A stretch of DNA of 64,000 bases, from positions 16,877,137-16,941,136 of the forward strand of contig NC_044917.1 of the NCBI RefSeq assembly GCF_003576645.1, in the 5' to 3' direction. Shown piece after piece: positions 33,980-44,917 of the stretch (positions are counted from its first letter, which is position 1; every line of letters begins with the position of its first letter). Made by a program: the position numbers and the translations under genes. The notes under the pieces were generated by a model. That model worked only from the letters and a program-made list of their open reading frames with translations. It did no database searches and had not been told where the DNA came from. This DNA is from Ipomoea triloba (lineage: Eukaryota > Streptophyta > Magnoliopsida > Solanales > Convolvulaceae).

Positions 33980-34292
33980 TATTATTATTTTATTTTTATC
34001 ATTATTAGTATTATTGTTATTATAAAGATGCTCTCATTCACCACCAACATCATTGTAAATGCTATATCTAAATGCAAGGAACTCGGGTTCAATCAATAGT
34101 GTTTGATAATGACATTGGAACATATGATATCACTTTACAAACCAACAAATGGTACATCATCTCAAATGTCATTGTCAAACCTGTCCGGACGAACTATAAA
34201 GTACTTGATCACAAATACAATTACACATGGATTTTAAATTGTCGGACCGGTGTCCAAACAAGTGACAATGATGACACGCCATTTGCTCCCAT
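33800..34292 (+). pseudogene. Replication protein A / DUF223-like OB-fold gene fragment
   Basis: Exon 1 follows a ttttacag acceptor at 33799 and reads HAIKKNEPKNA...KKYMLIVLEDE (to about 33880). Exon 2 (34079-34292; acceptor aatgcaag, donor gtaagt) reads GTRVQSIVFDNDIGTYDITL, TNKWYIISNVIV and YNYTWILN. This is the pattern of RPA70-like single-strand DNA-binding domains of plants. A stop (aaatag at 33893) lies just after exon 1 and there is no start or C-terminal domain, so a complete protein is unlikely. The intron carries TTA repeats. Confidence 0.65.
33905..34000. repeat. (TTA)n microsatellite
   Basis: Tta/att repeats in two blocks within the intron of the RPA-like fragment, including a duplicated ttctccctttattattatta. 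Confidence 0.95.
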
Positions 34293-34374
34293 GTAAGTGG
34301 TTTATTTGTTTCTACTTATTTTAGTTGCAATTTAACTATTTACAATTTCGTTATGTTTTATTAAAATATATAAG

Positions 34375-34970
34375 GAGCAAATACCAATTTTGGTCCCACG
34401 ACTATTAGCAAAATGACAATTTTGGTCCACATGTTTAATTTCTACCAATTTTAGTCCCACGACTTTGTTTTAGTACCAATTTTCATCCACGACTATTATT
34501 TTAGTGCCAAAGTTCATCGCGCCAGTCACTCATCCGTTTAAAATGTGAAAAAAAATCTAAAATTGTTAATGGTATTTACGTCATTTTCAACTTAATAACC
34601 CAATTTGAGCATGAATAAATAGATTTAAGTCCTAAGATCGATCAAAATTTGCAGTTTTCCTCCTCATTTTACTTTAATTTGAGGCGGAGAGCTGTGAATT
34701 ATGATCAACCTTAGGGCTTAAATCTCGTTATTTATGCTCAAATTGAAATATTGAGTTGAAAAGGATGAAAATACTTTTAAAAATTTTAGATTTCGGAACG
34801 TTTTAAACGGATGGGTGACCCGCGCGATGAATTTTGGCACTAAAACAATAGTCGTGGGACCAAAATTGGTACTAAAACAAAATCGTGGGACCAAAATTGG
34901 TAGAAATTAAACATGTGGACCAAAATTGTCATTTTGTTAATAGTCGTGTGACCAAAATTGGTATTTGCTC
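34375..34970. mobile_element. Long-TIR MITE with 10-bp TSD (Mutator-like)
   Basis: A 596-bp element flanked by a perfect 10-bp duplication aatatataag (34365-34374, 34971-34980). The left arm starts gagcaaataccaattttggt and the right arm, reversed, gives the same start. The inverted arms extend about 170 bp and contain repeated accaaaattggt motifs. TSD length points to the Mutator superfamily. No ORF. Confidence 0.9.
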
Positions 34971-35255
34971 AATATATAAGCATTGAGACTGTTTCTTTGA
35001 TTTTTATTAATTTAGCATTTTTTCTCTTTCTCATTATTGTATGAATACTTTAACCAATTAAGAAATACTAATTTAAAAATACACATTGGGTATTGATTTA
35101 ATTGCGCAACGCGTGTGATAACTAGTAATAATAATAAAGCTAAATCCAAGGTCACAAAATTTTTCTTCCAAAAGTGGGCAATTTATATCGTGGACCAGAG
35201 TGTACAATGCATTGTGCATCCCGTACCAAAACGATTTCGTTTTGGTCATTTTAAT

Positions 35256-35461
35256 TGTTAAAATTGTGGCTCAAAATGACTTGACCATTTCTCGGTTTTG
35301 GACTGCATTTGTACACGTTCCTACCATCCTCAACTCTCTACCATGGGTTTGCAAATTTTTTCTCCTCTTTCAATGTATAAATAGCATGCAATGTTTTGCT
35401 TTGTAAATGCACCAATCAATTATCAATTCATCTTTATCCTCTTGTCTTTCTCTCGTGTGTT

Positions 35462-35502
<41 letters not shown>

Positions 35503-35657
35503 TTTTGTTTTCTCCTTTAAGAGATTAATATATATATTATTATATTTCTGCATTTAGCTAATTCATTTGTTATTTATATATTGTCCCTATTATTTAACTT
35601 TTATAATTCTCAATTTTCGATTATTTGCTTCCGCATTATTCCGCTATATTCCTAACA
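35256..35657 (+). repeat. 5' LTR of the Tork-like copia
   Basis: Begins tgttaaaattgtggctcaaa and ends ttcctaaca. It includes a tataaatag TATA motif at about 35378 and an (AT)n run (35467-35501). Confidence 0.93.
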
Positions 35658-35697
35658 AGTGATATCAGAGCGGTTTAATTGAGAATTATTTTCAAAA

Positions 35698-36552
35698 ATG
35701 TCAACTCTTACCAAGTTTGATATCGAGAAGTTCGATGGGAAAATTAACTTTTCTATCTGGAAGGTTCAGATGGAAGCCGTTCTAACCCAAAACGGTTTGA
35801 AAAAAACACTAGCTGGGAAGAAGAAGAAACCGGCTACAATGACAGATGAAGATTGGGAAGATTTGGATGACAAGGCACGTTCAACCATTCAATAGTGCCT
35901 GTGAAAATCGGTTCTACGTGAGGTGGTAGGTGAGATGACTACGTTAGGTTTATGGTCCGAGCTGGATTCCTGCTACATAGACAAATCTCTGGAGAATAAG
36001 TTGCGCCTGAAGGAGCGGCTGTACACAATCCGTATGACAGAAGGTACTTCAATTCAGTCTCATTTGGATGAATTCAATTCTATTTTACTGGACTTGGAAA
36101 ATATTGATGTCATAATTGAAGATGAGGATCGTGGTATTTTATTGCTTGTTTCTCTCTCTAAATTATACAAGCATTTCAAAGAAATTATGCTGTATGGTAA
36201 TACTCTTGATGTCCTAACTCTTGACAATGTTAAGTCGAACCTATTGTCCAAAGAAAAGTTTAACTTAGAAATTAAGTCTGAGGACAAAGGTGAAGGCTTG
36301 ACCGTTAAGGGTCGTTCAGTTGAAACAGATAATAGCAATAAAAAGTCTAGGTCCAAGTCCAAAGGACGTAAGTCCAACAAATCCTATAAGTACTGCAAGA
36401 AGCATGGTCATGATGTGACTGAATGCTTCAAACTGAAGAACAAGCAAGAGAGAGAGAAGAAGTCCGCTGAAGCTAGTGTTGTTGAAAGTGATTCAGAAGG
36501 CGATGTTATGTTATCTGTTAGCTTCGGTGACAAACGGAGCAAAATTGAGTGA
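35698..36552 (+). pseudogene. copia gag of the Tork-like element
   Basis: ATG 35698 opens DIEKFDGKINFSIWKVQMEA, the Tork-type gag N terminus, with ATMTDEDWEDLDDKARSTIQ. A stop follows at 35893 and another soon after. The frame then continues (35923-36552) through TTLGLWSELDSCYIDKSLEN to a basic tail and the zinc knuckle CKKHGHDVTECF. The final TGA at 36550 replaces the usual Trp before protease. Confidence 0.9.
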
Positions 36553-37855
36553 ATTTTGGACTCTAGTTGTACATTCCACATGTGTCATCACAAGGACTGG
36601 TTCGTCTCTCTGGAACCAGTTGATGGTGGAGTTGTCTTGATGGGTAATGATACCCAATGCAAGGTTAGTGGAATTGGAAGTGTGCAGATTAAAACTCATG
36701 ATAACGTTATCAGGACCCTTATCAATGTTCGGTATATTCCTGATTTGAAACGCAAGCTGATTTCATTAGGCACCTTGGAATCTCTAGGGTGCAAGTACAT
36801 AGCTGAAGGTGGAGTTCTGAAGGTTATAAAATGCTCTATTGTTCTCATGAAAGCTTCTTGTTCTGGAAGCTTGTACGTGTTGCATGGCAGTACTGTGACA
36901 GGTTCAGTTGCGGTATCCTCATTGGTGTTTGATGCTGATCTCACTCAACTATGACATATGCGTCTGGGCATATGAGTGAGAAAGGCATGCATATCCTGAG
37001 CAAGAAAGGTCTCATCAGTTCAGGTATGGGTAAATTACAATTTTTGTGAGCATTGTGTTTTTGGGAAACAAAAGAGGGATAGTTTCTCTACTGCTACACA
37101 CCGTACCAAAGATGTATTGGAATATATACATTCTGATTTATGGGGACCGACTAAATTCCAGTCTATGGGAGGCTGTAGATATTTTATGTCTATTATTGAT
37201 GACTTTTCTCGTAAGGTTTGGGTCTATTTCTTGAAACACAAAAATCAAGCATTTTCTATTTTCAAAAAGTGGAAAATACTTGTTGAGACTCAGACAGGGA
37301 AAAATGTCAAGAAGCTCAGGACAGACAATGACTTAGAGTTCTATGAGTCAGATTTCAATGAGTTCTGTGCAGCACAAGGAATTGCTAAGCACAAGACCTT
37401 ACCTAGAAAACCCCAGCAGAATGGTGTTGCCGAACATATGAACAGGACTCTGTTAGAGAGAGCTCGTTTTATGTCCTCTAATGCTGGGTTATGGAAACAG
37501 CGTGACTTTTGGGCCGATGTCGTTTCTACTGCATCCTATTTGGTAAATAGATCTCCACATTCATCCCTCAATTTCAACATTCCAGAGGAAGTTCGGTCAG
37601 GTAATCCTGTTGACTAGTCTATGTTAAGAGTTTTTGGATGTCCTGCATATGCTCATTCCAACACGGGTAAATTAAACCCTAGGGCTATCAAATGCATTTT
37701 CCTTGGTTATGCTTCTGAATCAAAAGGATATCGTCTATGGTCTCCTAATTCACACAAGACCATTCTGAGTCGAGATATCACTTTTGATGAAAATGCACTA
37801 TTTTCTTTTGGAAAAGATTGCGTTGTTTCTAGTATAGGTGATACGTAGAGTACTG
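36553..37855 (+). pseudogene. copia protease and integrase of the Tork-like element
   Basis: Protease reads ILDSSCTFHMCHHKDWF, with DSG altered to DSS. Integrase reads YIHSDLWGPTKFQSMGG, SIIDDFSRKVWVYFLKHKNQ, KKLRTDNDLEFYESDF and PQQNGVAEHMNRTLLERAR, then the LRVFGCPAYAH box near 37624. Stops occur at 36952, 37617 and 37846 and a shift lies near 37040. Confidence 0.9.
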
Positions 37856-40447
37856 GTGAGAAGGTGGAGTTTGAGTTCAGACCAACTAATAGTATTACTA
37901 CCACTAATGGTAATAGTAAAGATGATGCATCTACTAGCACCGCACCTCTCGTCGAGCCGCAGTGAGAGTAATCTATTGCCCAAGATCGGCCTAGGAGGAC
38001 AATTAAAAAACCTGATAGGTATGCTAGTGATGATGAAACCCACTTGGTTGCTTATGCTCTTTCAGTTGCACAGGAGGTTGATGGTGATCCATCCTACTAC
38101 TCTGAGGCTATTTCCTATGCCAACTCGTCCAAGTGGTTGGTTGCTATGCAAGAGGAGATGGAAAGTCTCCATAAGAATGATACTTGGGAGCTGGTAGAGT
38201 TGCCAAAAGGTAAACGCCCATTGAGCTGTAAGTGGATTTACAAGAAGAAAGAAGGCATCCCTGGGGTTGAGAAAGCACGGTGGAAGGCACAGTTGGTTGT
38301 TCGAGGTTTCGATCAACGTGAAGGTATTGACTTTAACGAGATCTTTTCTCCTGTTGTTCGTCATACCTCTATACGTGTACTACTTGCTTTTGTTGCTCTT
38401 TTTGATTTGGAGTTGGAGCAATTGATGTAAAGACTGCATTCATACATAGAGAGCTTGATGAAGAACTTTACATGTACTAACCTGAGGGGTTTGAGGTTCC
38501 TGGTAATGAATGTTGTGTATGTCGTCTGCAGAAGTCTCTTTATGGGCTAAAGCAAGCTCCAAGGCAATGGTACAAGCGGTTTGATGCTTGTATGCTAGGG
38601 CAAGGATTCTCAAGAAACCAATATGACAGTTGTGTCTATTTCAAAGAATTTTCTAATGGGTCTTTTGTCTACCTTCTACTTTATGTTGGTGATATGCTCA
38701 TTGCTTCCCCTGATATGTCTCTTGTTGAGAAGTTGAAGTCTCAACTAAGCAATGAGTTTGAGATGAAAGACCTTGGTGCAGCAAAGAAGATTCTTGGCAT
38801 GGAGATACACAAGGATCGTCAAGCTAGTAAACTTTATCTATCCCAGAAAAAATATGTTGAGAAAGTGCTTGATCGATTCAATATGTTTAATTGTAAGCCT
38901 GTGTCTACTCCACTTGGTGCACATTTTATGTTATCTTCTCATTCATGCCCTAAATATGATGTTGATGTGGCTTATATGTCAAAAGTTCCTTACTCTAGTG
39001 CTGTTGGAAGTCTTATGTATGCTATGGTATACGCTAGACCTGATTTGGCTTATTCTGTAAGTGTTGTGAGCCATTACATGCACAACCCTGGTAAGGAACA
39101 TTGGAACAATGTCAAGTGGATTCTACGGTACCTAAAGGGTACTTCCTCTTTGGGCTTGGTTTTTTATCGGAGTTCTTCTGTATCTGCTAACATTGTCGGC
39201 TTTGTAGATTCTGATTATGGTGGTGATCTTGACAGACGTCGATCGCTTTCCAGTTATATTTTCACTCTTTGTAATTGTGCTATCAGTTGGAAAGCTACGC
39301 TTTAGTCTATTGCTGCGTTGTCGGAATATATTGCAACAATAGAGGGTGTCAAAGAAGCTACTTAGCTACGGGGTTTGGTTATGGAACTTGGTGTTTCACA
39401 GAGTCAGACTGTTGTGTTCTCAGATAGTCAGAGTGCGATCCATCTCACCTGTAAGTGTACAAATGATACACATTTGGACCACCTTTAATTGGCTTAATTA
39501 TTAGTCAAAAACCTTAGTTTAAGTTTTATTAGGTAGTTTTGTCAGTTTCCTGGTTTAAAGGCAAAGTTCTCTTCGCACAGTCTGGATCAGCGCCAGTGAG
39601 CAGTCCAGTGAGCAGTTTTATTCAAACCAGATTTAGTCTTCATGATCCTCTATTTTTGCTCAAATCTATACTTCTGGTTGAAGCTTATTTTGAGTGGATT
39701 CCAGCTGCAAAAATGGAGGATAGTTTGGTTAATGGTTTGGCTATAAATAGAGCTCAAACTCATGGGATTTATTACACTTTTAACAACAATATTTATCCCG
39801 ATTTAATTACTATATCAAACCAGAATTTACAAGAGGACTTCATACTGGTTTCTTACATTGCTTCACATGTTCTTATCAGCTTGGTTGCTTATTAGGTTCG
39901 GCCGTGTTGGTGAACCTTGATGACTTGCACATTGTCAACTTGAAGATGAGGAAGGCTTAGCTAAGAGTACTTTTTGTAACCATTAGTGTAGGATGGTTTT
40001 TGTGTGACTCCTTGTAACCCTTGTGATCATCTAGTGGATTGGGCTGACGTGAAGTGCCCCGCAGACGTAGGAGTGGAGCTCCGAACTGCGTAAACAATTC
40101 TGGTGTCTGGTTCCTTTTATTGCTTTATTGTTTTTATGCTTTTATTTATCTGTTTCCAGTTGATTAATTTTTCAGATAAATAATTCTTTTAAAATAAAGT
40201 TGGAATCTTTAGCTAAATTGTACATTCAAGACCCACAATACAATTTCATCACCAAGAATGATACATATCATGCCAAAACCAAACACATTGATGTCAGATA
40301 CCATTTTGTCCGAGATGTTGTAGCTGCGGGAGATATTGTTGTCCAGAAGGTTCACACATTGAAGAATCCAGCAGACATGCTTACCAAGCCTCTTCCTATT
40401 GCTAAGTTCAAGAAATGCTTGAGTTTAGTCGGTTGTTCCAGTTGTTA
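37856..40447 (+). pseudogene. copia reverse transcriptase and RNase H of the Tork-like element, split
   Basis: RT reads SSKWLVAMQEEMESLHKNDT, LSCKWIYKKKEG and SLYGLKQAPRQWYKRFD. The catalytic box is YVGD (LLLYVGDMLIA, about 38675-38705) where YVDD is required, so an active-site Asp is lost. RNase H reads IVGFVDSDYGGDLDRRRSLS, then SDSQSAIHLT up to 39449. After the solo LTR it resumes as [20 protein letters not shown] and [13 protein letters not shown] to the stop near 40446. Confidence 0.9.
39450..40248 (+). mobile_element. Solo LTR inserted in the Tork-like RNase H
   Basis: A 799-bp tg...ca sequence (tgtaagtgtac...acaatttca) flanked by a perfect duplication tcacc (39445-39449, 40249-40253). 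Excising it restores [18 protein letters not shown] in frame. A TATA box tataaatag lies at about 39741. Near 40060-40110 is a stretch of the type cagacgtaggagtggagctc...gaactgcgtaaacaattctg, usual near the 3' side of copia LTRs. Confidence 0.93.
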
Positions 40448-40479
40448 ATCTCACAGTGAATTTGATCCAAGATGGAGAT

Positions 40480-40869
40480 TGTTAAACTTGTGGCTCAAAA
40501 TGATTGGACCATTTCTCCGTTTTTGACGGCATTTGTACACGTTCCTACCATCCTCAACTCTCCACCATGGGTTTGCCATTTGTTCTCCTCTTTCAATGTA
40601 TAAATAGCATGCAATGTTTTTCTTTGTAAATGCACCAATCAATTATCAATTCATCTTTATCCTCTTGTCTTTCTCACGTGTTTATATATATATATATATA
40701 TATATTCTTTTGTTTTCTCTGATCTTTTAAGAGATTAATATATATATATTATTATATTTTCCCATTTAGCTAATTCATTTGTTATTTATATATTGTCCCT
40801 ATTATTTAACTTTTATAATTCTCAATTTTCGATTATTCGCTTCCGCATTATTCCGCTATATTCCTAACA
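40480..40869 (+). repeat. 3' LTR of the Tork-like copia
   Basis: Matches 35256-35657 with scattered substitutions and a shorter (TA)n run (40683-40706). Ends ttcctaaca. Confidence 0.93.
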
Positions 40870-41381
40870 GTAATTAATGGTTTGTTTGTTTGAAAATCAT
40901 GTTTCCTGTTTCGGCCATTAACTTCCAAATATAAAAAAAATTGCGTTGTTCAGATTGGCGGTTTTAATTTGTTTGTTGTTGATGCAAATAAATGAATTCG
41001 TATGTGATATTCGTTGATTGAACTATATGAGAATAGTTATAGGATTGTTTTTGAAACAACTAGATGATCCGAATGTTAGGAGGATGATGTCTGTGTATTT
41101 GTGCTAATATTCTGTGTATTCTTTGAAGACATTCTGTGTAGTGTAGACTACGATTCTGTGTATTCATGTTAGAGGTACTTTAACATAGGTTGTGACGTAT
41201 TTTGTGTATTCGAATGTTAGGAGGATGATTTCTGTGTAGTTGTGTCAATATCTATGTATTCTCTCAAGTCATTAATCTGTGTATTCTAGACAATGACTTT
41301 GTGTATTCCTTGAAGTCATTCACTTCTACCGTCAACTAACATTCGAAACGACGTTGTTTCGAACTAGGGTTCAAAGTACAC

Positions 41382-42951
41382 TGATAAGTGCTCATTTGTC
41401 TATATTTTTCTCCCTTTCACTAAGTCATTTTGTTTATAGATCATTCCAATTTTCATGAGAATTAGTGCTTATTTGTGTTATTTTGCAAGGAGTGTGAGTT
41501 GGAAAGCATTGGAAGCCAAGACGGCGATTTTCATGCATTTTGGATGCATTTGGAGTCAATGGGAGTCAAGGAGAAGCTATGGAGATGAGTGCAACACTTC
41601 CAAGGGAGCCTAAGACTTGTATTTGCAATGATATTGGTCATTTGGGCAAACTAAAACAAAAGAGAAGCAAAAGGTCAAGGTGTTGAAATTTCTGCACGTC
41701 GACATCTTAGTGATTGGACGATATCTCGGCCTATAAATATTCAAATTGAGTGATTCTTAAACCATTGGAAAGAAGACTTCAAGGGCTACAACTTTCCCAG
41801 AGATACAAATTTCGTAATTCTGAACGGAAAATGGTGAAAAACAGCCTAGAAGTCAAAGCAGCTGCACAGAGTTCGAAAATGCAGTTTCTGGAGAGTTGGC
41901 ATACGGCCTCACATACGGCCGTATGCATGGCCGTTTGTTTTAGACCGAATTACAGTGCAAAAATGCTGTTTCTGAAGAGGAATCATACGGCCACACAAAC
42001 GGCTGTTTACCAAGCCGTTTGGGACCTGCTCTGCTCACTATTTAAGCTCATTTTGAGCATTTTGAACACGGTTTTGACCCATGGTTGAACCCTAAACACT
42101 CCCATTCACTCTCTTTCATATTTTTAGGTTAGATTAGGCTTAGATCTATGTATTTTAACACTTTTGGAGCTTGTAATCTTGGATTTGAAGCTTGGATTTC
42201 AAGATTCTTCCTCCCATTTCAATAGAGAAGTTTTCTTTCCTTTATCGCTTTTCTTTTGCAAGATTTATGTTTATTACTTGTGTTTTTGTGTTCTTTATGC
42301 TATTTAATCATGAGTAGTTAGTTTATGGGCTTGAGTTAGGGTTGTATTATCTACTTTGATGCTTAAGTTTTGATTATTGTGTAAAAGGGGAAGAAACCCA
42401 CCTAGGGTTCTTGAGTTTGAATTGGATTTATTTCTATCTTTCAATAGTTAATGGCCAATGATTATTGCTTGTCTTTGGAAAGTCTTTCATTTCAATGGAA
42501 GTTGGTTGGAAGACTTAAGCCAATCCAATCTCAAACCCATTTTCTCTTCCATGGAAATAGGGGTAGAATTGGGGCAAAATAGCTTTTGTTCTTTAAGAAC
42601 TTAGGTTGGTACGCCATGGAAATGGGGCAACCTTTGTTCTAATCCTTGCGAAAACTTGGATTCCTTTGTGCTAGCCTTGAGAACCTAGAGTTAATGTTCT
42701 TCCCCCAAACTTAAGTGTTAAAGCATCTAGATGGTAATGCCCCTAACTTGAGTCCTATTTCTTTATTTTGCACTCATCTATTGTTTATATGTGTTTGTTC
42801 TACCTCGTTGTCGTTTGCTTAGCTTCTTGTTGATTTTCTTGAGCTGGTGCCTAGTTTTGTGATTGCATATTGTGTGCAATAACCCCCAATCCTCAGCAGA
42901 ACGACATTTCACACCCGTACACTCACCATCACTCATTTTTGCTACACATCA
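41382..42951 (+). mobile_element. Solo LTR inserted in the Mutator-like element
   Basis: A 1570-bp sequence beginning tgataagtgctc and ending ctacacatca, with a perfect duplication tacac (41377-41381, 42952-42956). Excision joins ttcaaagtacac to tgtggaccctagtccac and restores the Mutator-like terminus. Several cggccgtatg/catacggcc motifs occur at 41900-42020. Related by its start to the LTR at 14269. Confidence 0.92.
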
Positions 42952-42995
42952 TACACTGTGGACCCTAGTCCACAATATAACGATTGCAAAAAGTG

Positions 42996-43173
42996 TGAAT
43001 AGGCTTTGGGTAAATGGGCTGCAGCAACGAGATATGTTTGGCCAAGAAATTTAAAGAAAAAATGTAATTATATATTGACTCAACATTTGTTATATTAAAA
43101 CTTATGCTTTTTATTATGTTATATTATGTAGTGTCAATTGATTTATTTTTTATTTTTATAATGTCCAAAAAAA

Positions 43174-43216
<43 letters not shown>

Positions 43217-43342
43217 GTACTAATTTTTTAATAATTTGTAATTTTGATTAATTATTTTTATAGTCAACACAATATTTGATTTGAAACACTAAAATTTATA
43301 CTTAAATTTTTCATACCGTGTATCGCATGGGTAAAATACTAG
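42996..43342 (+). mobile_element. Helitron-like 3' end
   Basis: Ends ccgtgtatcgcatgggtaaaatactag|t (CTAG 43339-43342), with a ccgtg/catgg stem. The end resembles those at 23172 and 35125. A (TA)n array lies at 43169-43208. The 5' limit is unknown and no coding sequence was recognised. Confidence 0.45.
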
Positions 43343-43345
43343 TAA

Positions 43346-43436
43346 TATTATTATTATTGTTGTTGTTAATATTATTATTATTGTTGTTGTTGTTGTTGTT
43401 GTTGTTGGTGCTGTTGTTGTTGTTGTTGTTGTTCAT
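43346..43436. repeat. (TTA)/(TTG)n microsatellite
   Basis: Trinucleotide runs att then gtt; the Leu-rich ORF over it is an artefact. Confidence 0.95.
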
Positions 43437-43919
43437 TAAATATGAATTTTTGAGGTATTTTCATGCAGGATTCATCCATCTGCCTGATGTGCTAAAGAAT
43501 GTTTGCTTATTATCTTGACTTACCCTTTTCTGTTTACAAAATGCAGAAAAAGCAAATGGTGAGTTGGAGGATTTTATAGAATGTTTTGTGATTTGATCTA
43601 AACACTGCAGCAATTTTCTTATTTTATTTTCTTTTGCTGAAAAATAATGTTTAATGCTGAAAAGATGCTGAAAATATTAACATGTTCCAGATAGAGGTAT
43701 ATTTGTTTTAATGTAACCAATTACTTCATGCTGAAAATCTTTGTACTGTTAGTCTAGCTTTTATACATTAATGTAACCAATTACTTATGCACCACTTGGC
43801 CACACCAGCAATTTAGTGATAATTAGTCAACTCCTAATGGTGGCTTACTTGATTACTTTGAACAACATAATATTTTTATTTGGAGGCTAATGCCATCGCT
43901 GTGGTTAGGTCATTCTTCT

Positions 43920-44190
43920 GAGTTGCAAGCTGAAGTAAAAGAAGAATTTTTCTGTCAAATTGGAATCACTTGAAATAGATACTGAAGTAAACAAGCCAGA
44001 AGTTGCTGGTGAAGTTAAAGTGACTGAAAAATCAACTTTGGATGAGATTTTGGCTGCTGCATCTGGAGGTTTAGCTTTAAGATTGGATGGAGAAAGAAAT
44101 GGTATGTCTTTATTTGCAATGATTTTATTATTATTGGACTTAGGTTTTTATGAACAAACTTCAAATGGAGGCTACATCCTTACTTGAGTT
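43920..44190 (+). pseudogene. Unidentified gene fragment
   Basis: An open frame (43960-44187) reads ESLEIDTEVNKPEVAGEVKV and TLDEILAAASGGLALRLDGE, then meets a donor-like gaaatg|gtatgt at 44100. Acidic, charged composition and the donor look like a real exon, but upstream sequence is out of frame (LQAEVKEEFF) and no other exons were joined. I do not recognise the family. It lies just left of a CACTA-type end and could be captured cargo. Confidence 0.35.
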
Positions 44191-44590
44191 GTGTAGAAGA
44201 ATGATTGTTTGATGTTTGCCATTTGTTTATATACCTCCTTGTTTATTTGGGAATATGATATATTCAATCTGCTTACTTAAAATGTTCTGCTCATCTTTTA
44301 TATATTCCATAAATTATAATTAAATGTGAAAATTTGTGTGCATTAGTATGTCCTTATGATTCTAGGTCTTGAATCAAGTTGAGCTTGTTTGTCCTGACAT
44401 TGAAACATTATGTATAAAAGATCTCATTGACGAATGAAAGTAGGTATTTTATCCTAAGAGGAATTCTAAGATTAGCTAATATGTACTTTGATTTTTTGTA
44501 TGATTTTTGAATTATTCGTTGAGGTTTTTGTAAATATTTAGGTGTTAATTTAATGTGTTGACAGTGTTGAGGTTGCTGGAATGTACAGGA
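44191..44590. other. AT-rich spacer
   Basis: No gene or boundary was recognised. Confidence 0.35.
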
Positions 44591-44621
44591 AAAAATTAAT
44601 TTTTTTTAAATAAAAATGACT

Positions 44622-44899
44622 ATCTGCGTCAGCAGTTGGCAGTTCCGGACGCAGATAGTATACTTTTTTCTTTAAAAATATACTATCTGCGTCTGGAGCT
44701 TCCTAGCTCCAGACGCAGATGGTCCATTAAAAAATAATAAGAAGACCATCTGCGTCTGGAACTGAGTTGCTATCTGCGTCCGGGGCAACTCCGGACGTAG
44801 ATAGTCCATGGCAACTGCGTCTCCGGCATATGCGTCCGGAGTATTCCGGACGCAGATAGTTCAAAACTCCGAACGCAGATGTGTGTTTCTGTACTAGTG
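44622..44899. mobile_element. CACTA-type terminus with subterminal repeats
   Basis: At least eight copies of atctgcgtcYgga occur in both orientations between 44622 and 44880. The segment ends gtgtttctgtactagtg at about 44899, which reversed is cactagtacagaaacac, a CACTA-superfamily terminal sequence. Such elements carry subterminal repeats for transposase binding. The opposite end was not found in the window. Confidence 0.7.
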
Positions 44900-44917
44900 A
44901 GTAATACTATATAACGG

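Larger units (their letters stand above)
33316..35125 (+). mobile_element. Helitron-like unit with captured RPA fragment
   Basis: The 3' end at 35103-35125 reads gcgcaacgcgtgtgataactag|t, a short hairpin-capable stem followed by CTAG before T, as in Helitrons. Inside is an RPA/DUF223 exon pair (33800-34292), a cargo or helper commonly found in plant Helitrons. A TATA motif (agtatataaacccc, about 33314) precedes a 5'UTR-like stretch. The 5' boundary is set only by that promoter and is uncertain. No Rep/helicase is present. Confidence 0.5.
35256..40869 (+). mobile_element. Ty1/copia element (Tork/Tnt1-like), full length but decayed
   Basis: LTRs at 35256-35657 and 40480-40869, primer binding site gtgatatcagagcgg at 35659 onward (near-match to initiator tRNA-Met), and a purine tract ccaagatggaga before the 3' LTR. 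Flanks ttaat/gtaat (35251-35255, 40870-40874) agree at four of five bases. Domain order is gag, protease, integrase, RT, RNase H, as in copia. Many stops break every domain. A solo LTR (39450-40248) interrupts RNase H. Confidence 0.95.
35177..42986. mobile_element. Mutator-like non-autonomous element enlarged by nested insertions
   Basis: The ends match the 3017-3498 family: left ggcaatttatatcgtggacc and right, reversed, aatcgttatattgtggacta. The 9-bp flanks are ccaaaagtg (35168-35176) and caaaaagtg (42987-42995), one mismatch. The palindrome accaaaacgatttcgttttggt-like sequence sits just inside the left end, as in the other copy. Removing the copia (35256-40869) and solo LTR (41382-42951) leaves about 0.6 kb, rich in tctgtgtattc repeats (41085-41310). 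Confidence 0.82.

Noticed and set aside
41085..41310. Repeated ctgtgtatt motifs considered as telomere-like DNA
   Set aside because: Spacing is irregular and the motif is not the plant telomere repeat; they are interior sequence of the Mutator-like element.
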